The notes below the pieces were generated by a model. The model was not told where the DNA came from. It ran no database searches and saw only the letters and a program-made list of their open reading frames with translations. DNA of 29,308 nucleotides from CAZLIC01 sp964559535 (GTDB lineage Bacteria > Pseudomonadota > Alphaproteobacteria > Rhodobacterales > Rhodobacteraceae), in NCBI GenBank assembly GCA_964559535.1, contig CAZLIC010000054.1:1-29308 (forward strand), given 5' to 3'. Shown here piece by piece: positions 6,926-15,436 of this stretch. Numbering within the stretch: the first letter of the stretch is position 1; each line of letters begins with the position of its first letter. The translations under genes were made by a program, and so were the position numbers.

Positions 6926-7003
6926 TGTCGCGATCCTTCTTGAGTGTACCAACAAATACTACAGTCACCGCTGCAATGGAACTGCAAACCCACAGCTTCC
7001 CCC

Positions 7004-7032
7004 TTGCCTCCCCCCCGCCACCTGTGTATCAG
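7004..7032 (+). promoter_or_regulatory. Candidate promoter for the rpmC-rpmD block
   Basis: TTGCCT (7004-7009), a 17-base C-rich spacer and TATCAG (7027-7032) form a plausible sigma70-type promoter about 110 bases before rpmC. It would restart ribosomal transcription after the break. The match is partial, so this is a candidate only. Confidence 0.4.
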
Positions 7033-7144
7033 CCCCTATCCGCGATTCCGGGGTGACTCGGCATCGGCGGTTCGTCATTGATCCGCCAGATCAACGGTAA
7101 CCCTGACAAGGGGCCGTCTGGCGATTGTGGAAGGAAGATTGGCG

Positions 7145-7351
7145 ATGGACGCCAGTGAACTGCGTTCGAAGACCCCGGAACAGCTGCGCGAGCAGCTGGT
7201 TGCCCTGAAGAAGGAGGCCTTCAACCTCCGCTTCCAGCAGGCGACCAACCAGCTGGACAACACCGCCCGCGTGCGCAACGTGCGCCGCGACGTGGCGCGG
7301 ATCAACACCGTGCTGAACGAAAAGGCCGCCGCTGCGGCCAAGCCGAACTGA
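7145..7351 (+). CDS. rpmC: 50S ribosomal protein L29 (uL29)
   Basis: L29 is a small helical protein beside L23 at the tunnel exit. The ATG at 7145 gives 68 residues (MDASELRSKTPEQLREQLVALKKEAFNLRFQ), the usual size. An in-frame start at 7127 would add six residues but lies upstream of the GGAAGGA site, so I reject it. In most bacteria rpmC follows rplP directly; here about 2.3 kb separates them. The alanine-rich tail is typical of alphaproteobacteria. Confidence 0.95.
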   Translation: MDASELRSKTPEQLREQLVALKKEAFNLRFQQATNQLDNTARVRNVRRDVARINTVLNEKAAAAAKPN

Positions 7352-7361
7352 GGAGGCCAAG

Positions 7362-7604
7362 ATGCCCAAGCGTATCCTGCAAGGCACCGTGACCTCGGAC
7401 AAGAACGAGCAGACCATCACCGTTCTGGTGGAACGCCGGTTCAAGCACCCTCTGCTGCAAAAGACGGTGCGGAAGTCCAAGAAGTACCGGGCGCATGACC
7501 CGATGAACAGCTTCAAGGTGGGCGACGTCGTCCGTATCGAGGAATGCGCGCCCATTTCGAAAACGAAACGCTGGCATGTGGTGACGGAGACGGCGCAAGC
7601 CTGA
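7362..7604 (+). CDS. rpsQ: 30S ribosomal protein S17 (uS17)
   Basis: S17 is a primary 16S rRNA binder with an OB fold in the 30S body. The 80-residue protein begins MPKRILQGTVTSDKNEQTITVLVERRFKHPLLQK and contains the conserved KKYRAHDP and GDVVRIEECAPISKTKRW blocks. It follows rpmC after a GAGGAGG-type site. About 60 bases with a small CAGGGT/GCCCTG hairpin separate it from rplN. Confidence 0.96.
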   Translation: MPKRILQGTVTSDKNEQTITVLVERRFKHPLLQKTVRKSKKYRAHDPMNSFKVGDVVRIEECAPISKTKRWHVVTETAQA

Positions 7605-7663
7605 CACCACGGCCGGTCACACGAAACCCCAGGGTGACGCCCTGAAGGTCGGGAGACTGTAAC

Positions 7664-8032
7664 ATGATCCAGATGCAGACGAATCTGGATGTTGCTGACA
7701 ACTCCGGCGCACGCCGGGTGCAGTGCATCAAGGTTCTGGGCGGGTCGCACCGCCGCTATGCCTCGGTCGGCGACATCATCGTGGTGTCGGTGAAAGAGGC
7801 CATTCCCAAGGGCCGCGTGAAGAAGGGCGACGTGCACAAGGCCGTCGTCGTGCGCACCGCCAAGGAAGTCCGCCGCGAGGATGGCACCTCGATCCGGTTC
7901 GACCGGAACGCTGCCGTCATCATCAACAAGCAGATGGAGCCTGTCGGCACCCGTATCTTCGGGCCGGTGGTGCGTGAACTGCGGGCGAAGAACTTCATGA
8001 AGATCATCAGCCTCGCGCCGGAGGTGCTGTAA
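7664..8032 (+). CDS. rplN: 50S ribosomal protein L14 (uL14)
   Basis: L14 is at the subunit interface, contacts 16S rRNA and is the binding site of the silencing factor RsfS. The 122-residue product starts MIQMQTNLDVADNSGARRVQC and includes GSHRRYASVGDIIVVSVKEAIP and the ending FMKIISLAPEVL. Length and motifs are exact for the family. The start follows GGGAGACTGTAAC. rplX follows two bases after its stop. Confidence 0.97.
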   Translation: MIQMQTNLDVADNSGARRVQCIKVLGGSHRRYASVGDIIVVSVKEAIPKGRVKKGDVHKAVVVRTAKEVRREDGTSIRFDRNAAVIINKQMEPVGTRIFGPVVRELRAKNFMKIISLAPEVL

Positions 8033-8034
8033 CC

Positions 8035-8340
8035 ATGGCCGCGAAACTGAAAAGGGGCGACAAGGTTGTTGTCCTGACCGGCAAGGACAAGGGCAAGACG
8101 GGTGACATCACCACCGTCATGCCGCAGGAAAACAAGGCCGTCGTCGATGGCCTGAACCTGGCCATCCGCCACACCAAGGAATCGGCCGCAGGCAAGGGCG
8201 GCCGCGTGGCCAAGGCCATGCCGATCGACCTGTCGAACCTCGCCATCGTCGACAAGAACGGCAAGGCCACCCGCGTCGGCTTCCGCATGGAGGGCGACAA
8301 GAAGGTGCGCTACGCCAAATCGACCGGGGAGGTGATCTGA
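8035..8340 (+). CDS. rplX: 50S ribosomal protein L24 (uL24)
   Basis: L24 is an assembly initiator that binds the 5' end of 23S rRNA. The 101-residue protein contains a KOW motif, KRGDKVVVLTGKDKGKTGDI, near residues 6-25, then the VVDGLNLAIRHTKES region. It ends in TGA, whose last base is the first base of the rplE ATG, so the two are translationally coupled. Confidence 0.96.
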   Translation: MAAKLKRGDKVVVLTGKDKGKTGDITTVMPQENKAVVDGLNLAIRHTKESAAGKGGRVAKAMPIDLSNLAIVDKNGKATRVGFRMEGDKKVRYAKSTGEVI

Positions 8341-8915
8341 TGCTGGATACGGCAACCTATACCCCGCGGTTCAAGGCGCTGTACGCGGCGTCGCTGCGGT
8401 CGGCCATGAAAGAGCAGTTCGGCTACAAGAACGACATGATGATCCCGCGTCTGGACAAGATCGTGATCAACATGGGCGTGGGCGAAGCGGTCAAGGACAC
8501 CAAGAAGGTGAAGACCGCGGCCGAGCAGCTGACGCTGATTGCAGGCCAGAAGGCGGTGGTCACCCACGCGCGCAAGTCGATCGCGACGTTCCGCGTGCGG
8601 GAAAACATGCCGATCGGCTGCAAGGTCACGCTGCGCGGCGACCGCATGTACGAATTCATGGACCGCCTGGTCACCATCGCGCTGCCGCGCGTCCGCGACT
8701 TCCGCGGCGTGAAGGCCACGGCCTTTGACGGCCGCGGCAACTATGCGATGGGCCTGAAGGAGCAGATCGTGTTCCCCGAGATCGACTTCGACAAGGTCGA
8801 TGACGTTCTGGGCATGGACATCATCATCTGCACCACGGCCAAGACCGACGCGGAAGCCAAGGCGCTGCTGAAGCTGTTCAACATGCCGTTCATCGAACCG
8901 ACTGCGAGGGCCTGA
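8340..8915 (+). CDS. rplE: 50S ribosomal protein L5 (uL5)
   Basis: L5 binds 5S rRNA and forms an intersubunit bridge with S13. The 191-residue protein carries the family blocks IPRLDKIVINMGVGEA and GQKAVVTHARKSIATFRVRE. These are followed by the GCKVTLRGDRMYEF and LPRVRDFRGV regions, and then the ending IICTTAKTDAEAKALLKLFNMPF. It is slightly longer than E. coli L5 because of a short N-terminal and C-terminal extension. rpsN follows four bases later. Confidence 0.97.
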   Translation: MLDTATYTPRFKALYAASLRSAMKEQFGYKNDMMIPRLDKIVINMGVGEAVKDTKKVKTAAEQLTLIAGQKAVVTHARKSIATFRVRENMPIGCKVTLRGDRMYEFMDRLVTIALPRVRDFRGVKATAFDGRGNYAMGLKEQIVFPEIDFDKVDDVLGMDIIICTTAKTDAEAKALLKLFNMPFIEPTARA

Positions 8916-8919
8916 GAAC

Positions 8920-9225
8920 ATGGCAAAGAAATCCATGGTGAACCGCGAGGTGAAGCGTGCGAAGCTGGTCAAGCAGCACGCTGCCAAGCGGGCCGCGCTC
9001 AAGGCGGTGATCGTTGACCGGGCCCGCCCGGTGGAAGAACGGTTCAAGGCCACGCTTAAGCTGGCCCAGATGCCGCGCAACAGCTCGGCCACCCGGCTGC
9101 ACAACCGCTGCCAGCTGACCGGCCGCCCGCACGCGTTCTACCGCAAACTGAAACTCAGCCGCATCATGCTGCGTGACCTGGCCTCGTTCGGCCAGATCCC
9201 CGGCATGGTGAAGTCCAGCTGGTAA
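8920..9225 (+). CDS. rpsN: 30S ribosomal protein S14 (uS14), zinc-free form
   Basis: S14 is a 30S head protein. The 101-residue length and the presence of a single cysteine (in HNRCQLTGRPHAFYRK) show the long zinc-independent form rather than the short CxxC zinc-ribbon form. The conserved ending LRDLASFGQIPGMVKSSW is intact. Its place between rplE and rpsH is standard for the spc operon. Confidence 0.97.
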   Translation: MAKKSMVNREVKRAKLVKQHAAKRAALKAVIVDRARPVEERFKATLKLAQMPRNSSATRLHNRCQLTGRPHAFYRKLKLSRIMLRDLASFGQIPGMVKSSW

Positions 9226-9238
9226 GGGGGGCAGGGAT

Positions 9239-9637
9239 ATGTCCATGAACGATCCTTTGGGCGACATGCTGACCCGGATCCGCAACGCGCAGATGCGCGG
9301 CAAGTCCACCGTGTCCACGCCCGCGTCCAAGCTGCGGGCCTGGGTGCTGGATGTGCTGGCCGACGAAGGCTACATCCGCAGCTACGAGCGGAAAGACAGC
9401 GACAATGGCCAGGGCGAACTGGTGATTTCGCTGAAGTACTTCGAAGGCGAGCCGGTGATCCGCGACCTGAAGCGCGTGTCCAAGCCCGGTCGCCGGGTGT
9501 ACATGAGCATCAAGGAAATCCAGCCCGTGCGGAACGGTCTGGGTGTGGCCATCGTCTCGACGCCCAAGGGTGTCATGTCCGATGCGCACGCGCGCGCTGC
9601 CAATGTTGGCGGCGAAGTTCTCTGCACCGTGTTCTGA
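9239..9637 (+). CDS. rpsH: 30S ribosomal protein S8 (uS8)
   Basis: S8 binds the central domain of 16S rRNA; in E. coli it represses the spc operon by binding its mRNA near rplE. The product has 132 residues from the ATG at 9239, or 130 from a second ATG two codons later; GGGGGGCAGGG supports the first. It begins with the block NDPLGDMLTRIRNAQMRGK and ends in GVMSDAHARAANVGGEVLC, both highly conserved. Confidence 0.96.
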   Translation: MSMNDPLGDMLTRIRNAQMRGKSTVSTPASKLRAWVLDVLADEGYIRSYERKDSDNGQGELVISLKYFEGEPVIRDLKRVSKPGRRVYMSIKEIQPVRNGLGVAIVSTPKGVMSDAHARAANVGGEVLCTVF

Positions 9638-9647
9638 GGAGGGGCAA

Positions 9648-10187
9648 ATGTCGCGCATCGGCAAGAAACCCGTTCCCCTGGCCAAGGGTGTGTCGGCCTC
9701 GGTTTCCGGGCAGACCATCGAGGTCAAGGGTCCCAAGGGCACCCGCAGCTTCACCGCAACCGACGACATCAACCTTGTCGTCGAAGGCGCCGAGGTAAAG
9801 GTCTCTCCCCGTGGCACGTCCAAACGGGCGCGCCAGCAGTGGGGCATGGCCCGCTCGATGGTGGCGAACCTCGTCACCGGCGTGTCCACCGGCTTCAAGA
9901 AGGAACTGGAAATCCAGGGCGTCGGCTATCGTGCCAACATCCAGGGCCAGAACCTGAAGCTGTCGCTGGGCTACAGCCACGAGGTGAACTTCGACGTGCC
10001 GAAGGGCATCACCATCACCACGCCGTCGGCCAAGAACGACGTCATCGTGGTTGAAGGCATCGACGAACAGCAGGTCGGCCAGGTGGCCGCCAACATCCGA
10101 GAGTGGCGCCGCCCCGAGCCCTACAAGGGCAAGGGCATCCGCTACAAGGGTGAGTTCATCTTCCGCAAGGAAGGCAAGAAGAAGTAA
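9648..10187 (+). CDS. rplF: 50S ribosomal protein L6 (uL6)
   Basis: L6 sits near the factor-binding site of the 50S subunit and has two similar domains. The ATG at 9648, five bases after a GAGGAGGGG site, gives 179 residues starting MSRIGKKPVPLAKGV. A longer in-frame reading from 9543 lies inside rpsH and is rejected. The family signature near the C-terminus, EWRRPEPYKGKGIRYKGE, is complete. Confidence 0.97.
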   Translation: MSRIGKKPVPLAKGVSASVSGQTIEVKGPKGTRSFTATDDINLVVEGAEVKVSPRGTSKRARQQWGMARSMVANLVTGVSTGFKKELEIQGVGYRANIQGQNLKLSLGYSHEVNFDVPKGITITTPSAKNDVIVVEGIDEQQVGQVAANIREWRRPEPYKGKGIRYKGEFIFRKEGKKK

Positions 10188-10199
10188 CGGGGGCGCAAA

Positions 10200-10559
10200 A
10201 TGGCGAACACCAAGCGAGAGCTGTTCCAGAAGCGCCGCCAGCGCGTCCGGAACCAGTTGAAGAAAGTGGCGGGGGACAGGCTTCGGCTGTCGGTCCACCG
10301 GTCCAGCAAGAACATCTCGGCCCAGGTCATTGACGATGCGCGCGGCGTGACCGTTGCCGCCGCCTCGACCATGGAAAAGGGCCTGGGGTTCTACGGCAAG
10401 AACAACCTCGAGGCTTCGGCCAAGGTGGGTGCCACCGTCGCCGAGCGGGCGAAGGCGGCGGGGGTCGAGGTTGTGTACTTCGACCGTGGCGGTTTCCTCT
10501 TTCACGGCAAGATCAAGGCTTTGGCCGATGCTGCCCGTGAAGGCGGCCTCAAGTTCTAG
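10200..10559 (+). CDS. rplR: 50S ribosomal protein L18 (uL18)
   Basis: L18 anchors 5S rRNA together with L5 and L25. The 119-residue product has the basic N-terminus (KRELFQKRRQRVRNQLKK), the RLSVHRSSKNISAQVIDD strand and the ending FDRGGFLFHGKIKALADAAREGG, all typical. It sits 12 bases after rplF, preceded by a GGGGGCG site, and 11 bases before rpsE. Confidence 0.97.
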   Translation: MANTKRELFQKRRQRVRNQLKKVAGDRLRLSVHRSSKNISAQVIDDARGVTVAAASTMEKGLGFYGKNNLEASAKVGATVAERAKAAGVEVVYFDRGGFLFHGKIKALADAAREGGLKF

Positions 10560-10570
10560 GAGAGCGGAAT

Positions 10571-11155
10571 ATGGCAGAACGTGAGAACCGCCGCGAACGT
10601 CGCGACGACCGCCGGGGCGAAGGCCGCGAGGAACAGTCGGAATTCGCCGAACGTCTGGTGGCGATCAACCGCGTGTCCAAGACGGTGAAGGGCGGCAAGC
10701 GCTTCGGCTTTGCCGCACTCGTCGTGGTGGGCGACCAGCGCGGCCGGGTGGGCTTTGGCAAGGGCAAGGCCAAGGAAGTGCCCGAGGCGATCCGCAAGGC
10801 CACCGAGCAGGCCAAACGCAGCCTGATCCGGGTGCCGCTGAAGGACGCCCGCACCCTGCACCACGACATGGAAGGTCGGCATGGTGCAGGCAAGGTGGTG
10901 ATGCGGACGGCCGTGGCCGGTACCGGCATCATCGCCGGTGGTCCGATGCGGGCGGTGTTCGAGATGCTGGGCCTGCAGGACGTGGTGGCGAAATCCATCG
11001 GGTCGCAGAACCCCTACAACATGATCCGCGCCACCATTGACGGGCTGAAGCACGAAACCTCGCCCCGCATGATCGCCGCCCGCCGCGGCAAGAAGGTGGC
11101 CGACATCCTGAAGAAGGTGGGCGCCGAGCCTGCCGCGGTTGCGGTGGAGGCATGA
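10571..11155 (+). CDS. rpsE: 30S ribosomal protein S5 (uS5)
   Basis: S5 lines the mRNA entry channel and affects decoding accuracy. The 194-residue protein has a charged arginine-rich N-terminal extension (residues 1-20), common in alphaproteobacteria. The double-stranded-RNA-binding-like fold carries VAINRVSKTVKGGKRFGFAA and GRVGFGKGKAKEVPEAIRKA. The C-terminal domain has GTGIIAGGPMRAVFEMLG. Its stop overlaps the first of two possible rpmD ATG codons. Confidence 0.97.
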   Translation: MAERENRRERRDDRRGEGREEQSEFAERLVAINRVSKTVKGGKRFGFAALVVVGDQRGRVGFGKGKAKEVPEAIRKATEQAKRSLIRVPLKDARTLHHDMEGRHGAGKVVMRTAVAGTGIIAGGPMRAVFEMLGLQDVVAKSIGSQNPYNMIRATIDGLKHETSPRMIAARRGKKVADILKKVGAEPAAVAVEA

Positions 11156-11157
11156 CC

Positions 11158-11349
11158 ATGGCCAAGAAGACCATCGTCGTCGAGCAATACGCCTCGGGCG
11201 CCCGTCGCCCGCAGGTGCAGCGCCAGACCCTTCTGGGCCTCGGCCTGAACAAGATCCGCCGCCAGCGCGAGCTTGAGGATACCCCCTCGGTCCGCGGCAT
11301 GGTGAATGCTGTCAAGCATCTGGTGCGGATCGTGGAAGAGCGCGGCTGA
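11158..11349 (+). CDS. rpmD: 50S ribosomal protein L30 (uL30)
   Basis: L30 is a small 50S protein lost in some lineages. The ATG at 11158 gives 63 residues (MAKKTIVVEQYASGARRP) and stands seven bases after GGTGGAGG. An in-frame ATG at 11152, overlapping the rpsE stop, is only one base from that site and is less likely. The conserved LGLNKIRRQRELEDTPSVRGMVNAV region is present across residues 26-50. It is the last gene before the second break in the cluster, whereas rplO normally follows directly. Confidence 0.94.
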   Translation: MAKKTIVVEQYASGARRPQVQRQTLLGLGLNKIRRQRELEDTPSVRGMVNAVKHLVRIVEERG

Positions 11350-11372
11350 ACGGCCCGCCCCTGACAGATCGG

Positions 11373-11404
11373 ACGCCCCGCCAACGGCGGGGCGTTTCCA
11401 TTTT
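11373..11404 (+). terminator. Intrinsic terminator after rpmD
   Basis: ACGCCCCGCC (11373-11382) pairs perfectly with GGCGGGGCGT (11386-11395) around the loop AAC, and TTCCATTTT follows. The 10-bp GC-rich stem with an imperfect T-run should end transcription of the rpmC-rpmD block. It also lies 28 bases from the end of vapC on the other strand. Confidence 0.85.
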
Positions 11405-11431
11405 GAAGCGGCCTGGCCGTGACCTGCCGCG

Positions 11432-11821
11432 CTATGGAGTGATGATCGGGACGGCACTCGAACGGCTTGCCACGCGGCCAAGGTCACGGTCGAAGGTCGC
11501 AAAACGAACCTGCGGCTCGAGTCCGGCAATGTGCAGGGCATCCGCGAAGCCCATTCCCTGACGTGCCATATCGACAGCCGCGCGGACCCTTTCGGGCTCT
11601 TCAACCACGGTATTCGGCAGACCCAGGACCGCTTCAAGACTGCGCAGCACATCGTCATGCGACCGGCCACCTGGCCTTCTGAGAACCCAGTAGGTCTCAA
11701 GCAGCACCGTGGTTCGCACCAGGACGGTCTCGCGCTCGATCAGATTGCGTGCGCGAACCGTCTGCTCGGCGTCGTCCGCAAGCACAAGCCGAACGATGAC
11801 ATTCGTGTCAACCGCGAGCAA
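11432..11821 (-). CDS. vapC: VapC-family PIN-domain toxin
   Basis: PIN-domain toxins are magnesium-dependent ribonucleases, often cutting tRNA or rRNA. The TTG at 11821 gives 129 residues starting MLAVDTNVIVRLVL, the usual size. A longer reading to 11893 would run far into the antitoxin gene. The acidic catalytic set is complete: D5, E42 (TTVLLETYWVL), D94 (GMGFADALHIA) and D111 or D113 (FATFDRDLGRV). It overlaps the vapB end by 14 bases, so the two are translationally coupled. Its specific RNA target cannot be predicted. Confidence 0.88.
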   Translation of the reverse strand: MLAVDTNVIVRLVLADDAEQTVRARNLIERETVLVRTTVLLETYWVLRRPGGRSHDDVLRSLEAVLGLPNTVVEEPERVRAAVDMARQGMGFADALHIAGLEPQVRFATFDRDLGRVASRSSAVPIITP

Positions 11822-12083
11822 AGCGATCCCAGTCTTCGGCAACCGCCTCTTCAATGGCCCTGTCCATGTCCCTGATCGACATCGCAGGCCCATCGTGTTT
11901 CAGCATCCCGACGACGTCGTCGACGGTTGTAGGTGGGAACATCGGCGCCGCCTTCAACAGCACACCTTCGGCCGTCTCCACCACCTCGAACCGCGTGCCT
12001 GGACCCCATTTTCGCGCGTCGCGGATGGGTTTGGGCAGGATCACCTGGCCTTTGGTGGACATCGTGGTCCGGGCGTTGGGCAA
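11808..12083 (-). CDS. vapB: VapB-type antitoxin, AbrB/SpoVT swapped-hairpin fold
   Basis: The 91-residue protein has an N-terminal AbrB-like DNA-binding segment, TTMSTKGQVILPKPIRDAR at residues 6-24, followed by RFEVVETAEGVLLKAAP. The acidic C-terminal part, which would bind the toxin, is about 50-91. I start at TTG (12083), six bases after GGAG; an internal ATG at 12062 lacks a ribosome site. It precedes and overlaps vapC. A strong promoter with a built-in palindrome lies immediately upstream, as expected for autorepression. Confidence 0.86.
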   Translation of the reverse strand: MPNARTTMSTKGQVILPKPIRDARKWGPGTRFEVVETAEGVLLKAAPMFPPTTVDDVVGMLKHDGPAMSIRDMDRAIEEAVAEDWDRFARG

Positions 12084-12113
12084 CGCGATCTCCGATGCGT
12101 GTAAGACCTAGGT

Positions 12114-12142
12114 AAGATAACACGTGGGTACCCCCACGGCAA
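12114..12142 (-). promoter_or_regulatory. vapBC promoter with embedded operator-like palindrome
   Basis: On the minus strand, TTGCCG (12137-12142) and TATCTT (12114-12119) are separated by exactly 17 bases, a good sigma70 promoter for vapB. The spacer holds most of an inverted repeat, plus-strand CGTGGG (12123-12128) and CCCACG (12133-12138). A second perfect 8-bp palindrome, ACCTAGGT (12106-12113), sits just downstream of the -10. Both are likely VapB or VapBC operators. Confidence 0.65.
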
Positions 12143-12222
12143 CGGCACGGCCTTCCCCCGTGGCGGTTCCGTGCTACGCTGCCCGCAGCCGCCCAAGGCG
12201 GCATCATCAGGGAGGATGAACC

Positions 12223-12660
12223 ATGGCCGAACTTTCGGGGGGCTGCGCGCATGTCCATGTGACGGCAAAGGCGGGGCCGATCGACAACCACGTGTGCCAC
12301 TGCAACGTCTGCAAGGCCGTGACCGGCCAGCAGACCACCCACGTGGCCTTCTTCAACCACGCCGACCTGGCCGTGGACCACCCCGAGAAGCTGAACCGCG
12401 TGCCCTTCAACAAGGACAACCCGAACGGCCCGCTGGAAATCTGCGTCTGCGCCGATTGCGGCGCGGCGATCATGCTGGATGACAAGCAGGGCCGCATCCG
12501 CGTCGCGGTGCCGAACGTGATGGGCTACGACGTGGCCAGCTTCCCGGCCGCCACCTACCACGCCTTCTGGGACACCTCGAAGGGGTACGCAAAACCCGAC
12601 GACGGCCGCCCGGTGTACGAAGGCCTGCGGCCCGAATTCGTGTGGCCCGCTTCGGCCTAG
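12223..12660 (+). CDS. GFA/CENP-V-family zinc-binding protein
   Basis: The 145-residue protein belongs to the family named after glutathione-dependent formaldehyde-activating enzyme. Members bind zinc, and most have no proven reaction. The second zinc group is clear: C25, C27 and C30 in VCHCNVCK, with C76 and C79 in VCADCGA (C74 nearby). The first group, normally CxC in GGCxCGxV, reads C8-A-H10 here, so one cysteine is replaced by histidine. The start follows GGGAGGATGAACC. It faces away from vapBC and ends 16 bases before the rplO promoter. A formaldehyde role is not supported by any neighbour. Confidence 0.82.
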   Translation: MAELSGGCAHVHVTAKAGPIDNHVCHCNVCKAVTGQQTTHVAFFNHADLAVDHPEKLNRVPFNKDNPNGPLEICVCADCGAAIMLDDKQGRIRVAVPNVMGYDVASFPAATYHAFWDTSKGYAKPDDGRPVYEGLRPEFVWPASA

Positions 12661-12675
12661 GCCCGTTCCGGCCGC

Positions 12676-12704
12676 TTGCGTCTGGCGGCGCTATTCCCTA
12701 TATG
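12676..12704 (+). promoter_or_regulatory. Promoter for rplO-secY-adk
   Basis: TTGCGT (12676-12681) and TATATG (12699-12704) are separated by 17 bases. This is the best sigma70-like match on the ribosomal strand and lies right where ribosomal genes resume after the second break. Transcription would begin near 12711, about 80 bases before rplO. Confidence 0.65.
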
Positions 12705-12727
12705 CCCCCGATGGCCCGCATCGGGGG
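12705..12727 (+). other. Hairpin at the rplO transcription start
   Basis: CCCCCGAT (12705-12712) and ATCGGGGG (12720-12727) form a perfect 8-bp dyad with a 7-base loop. It overlaps the predicted start point of the rplO promoter. It could act as an operator, or in read-through RNA from the GFA gene as a weak terminator lacking a T-run. Confidence 0.5.
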
Positions 12728-12792
12728 CCGAAACATGCCGTGTTGCCCGCATCCGTCGCAGGTATGGGTATTCCGGCCAAGGAGATTGCGAC

Positions 12793-13269
12793 ATGAAACT
12801 GCACGAACTGCACGACAATCCCGGCGCGTCGAAGAAGAAAAAGCGCGTCGCCCGCGGCCCCGGCTCGGGCAAGGGCAAGACCGCCGGCCGCGGCATCAAG
12901 GGCCAGGGCTCGCGCTCGGGCGTGGCGCTGGGCGGGTACGAAGGCGGCCAGATGCCGCTGTACCGGCGCCTGCCGAAGCGTGGCTTCAACAAGCCGAACC
13001 AGAAGGAATTCGCCGTCGTGAACCTCGGCCTGATCGAGAAGTTCATCGGCATGGGCAAGCTGGACGCCTCGGCCGAAATCACCGAGGACGCGCTGGTCGC
13101 TGCCGGCGTGACCCGGCGCAAACGTGACGGCATCCGCGTGCTGAACAAGGGCGCCATCTCCACCAAGGTGAACATCACCGTCACCGGCGCCTCGGCGGCG
13201 GCAGTGGCAGCGGTTCAGGCGGCCGGTGGAACGCTCACGGTGGCGGCACCCGTCGCCACGGTCGAGTGA
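12793..13269 (+). CDS. rplO: 50S ribosomal protein L15 (uL15)
   Basis: L15 is a late-assembly 50S protein. The ATG at 12793 follows AAGGAGATTGCGAC and gives 158 residues, MKLHELHDNPGASKKKKRVAR onward; the longer reading from 12676 crosses the promoter and is rejected. The glycine-rich RNA-binding extension GSGKGKTAGRGIKGQGSRSG spans about residues 26-45, followed by GYEGGQMPLYRRLPKRGF. The C-terminal part is rich in alanine and valine. secY follows after 123 bases. Confidence 0.96.
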   Translation: MKLHELHDNPGASKKKKRVARGPGSGKGKTAGRGIKGQGSRSGVALGGYEGGQMPLYRRLPKRGFNKPNQKEFAVVNLGLIEKFIGMGKLDASAEITEDALVAAGVTRRKRDGIRVLNKGAISTKVNITVTGASAAAVAAVQAAGGTLTVAAPVATVE

Positions 13270-13392
13270 CACTTGCCGCATTCCGGCTTGTGGGCGGCCG
13301 TGTGACCGCTTAAATCCATCAGAGTTTCCGCGCCGCCTGTCCGGAGAACGGATCGGCGGCGCGCTTCATGTGGCCGACAGGGCAGGGGTTTC

Positions 13393-14763
<1,371 letters not shown>

Positions 14764-14769
14764 TCCCGC

Positions 14770-15417
14770 ATGACCAACATCATCCTTCTCGGACCGCCCG
14801 GCGCGGGCAAGGGCACCCAGGCCAAGCGGCTGGTCGATGAACGCGGCATGGTGCAGCTTTCCACCGGCGACATGCTGCGCGAGGCCAAGTCCTCGGGCAC
14901 CGAGATGGGCCGCAAGGTGGCCGAGGTGATGGCGCGGGGCGAACTTGTCACCGATGCCATCGTGATCGGCCTGATCGAGGAGAAACTGGCCGGCGGCGGG
15001 CAGGGCTTCATCTTCGACGGCTTCCCCCGCACGCTGAAGCAGGCCGATGCGCTGGGTGACCTGCTGGCCCGCAAGGGCATGAAGCTGGATGCCGTGATCG
15101 AGATGCAGGTGGATGACGCCGCGCTGGTGGCGCGCATCACCGGCCGCTTCACCTGCGCGAAATGCGGCGAAGTGTACCACGACGTCACGCGCCCAACCGC
15201 AGTGGCAGGCACCTGCGATGCCTGCGGGTCCACCGAATTTGTCCGCCGCGCCGACGACAACGAAGACGCCCTGCGGACCCGGCTGATGGAATACTACAAG
15301 AAGACATCGCCGCTGATCGGCTACTACTGGGCCAAGGGCAACCTGCAGTCGGTCGACGGTCTGGCCGAGGTTGAGGTGGTTGCGCAATCCCTTGCCAAGG
15401 TGCTTGACAAAACCTGA
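14770..15417 (+). CDS. adk: Adenylate kinase, zinc-lid type
   Basis: Adenylate kinase interconverts ATP plus AMP and two ADP. The 215-residue protein has the P-loop GPPGAGKGT at residues 8-16, the AMP-site STGDMLR (31-37) and FDGFPRT (82-88). It is a long-form enzyme whose LID holds a four-cysteine zinc site: C129, C132, C149 and C152. E. coli adk lacks this site, but many alphaproteobacterial and Gram-positive enzymes have it. Placement between secY and rpsM is common outside the gammaproteobacteria. Confidence 0.97.
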   Translation: MTNIILLGPPGAGKGTQAKRLVDERGMVQLSTGDMLREAKSSGTEMGRKVAEVMARGELVTDAIVIGLIEEKLAGGGQGFIFDGFPRTLKQADALGDLLARKGMKLDAVIEMQVDDAALVARITGRFTCAKCGEVYHDVTRPTAVAGTCDACGSTEFVRRADDNEDALRTRLMEYYKKTSPLIGYYWAKGNLQSVDGLAEVEVVAQSLAKVLDKT

Positions 15418-15436
15418 ATGTTTTGTGACGGCGGCC

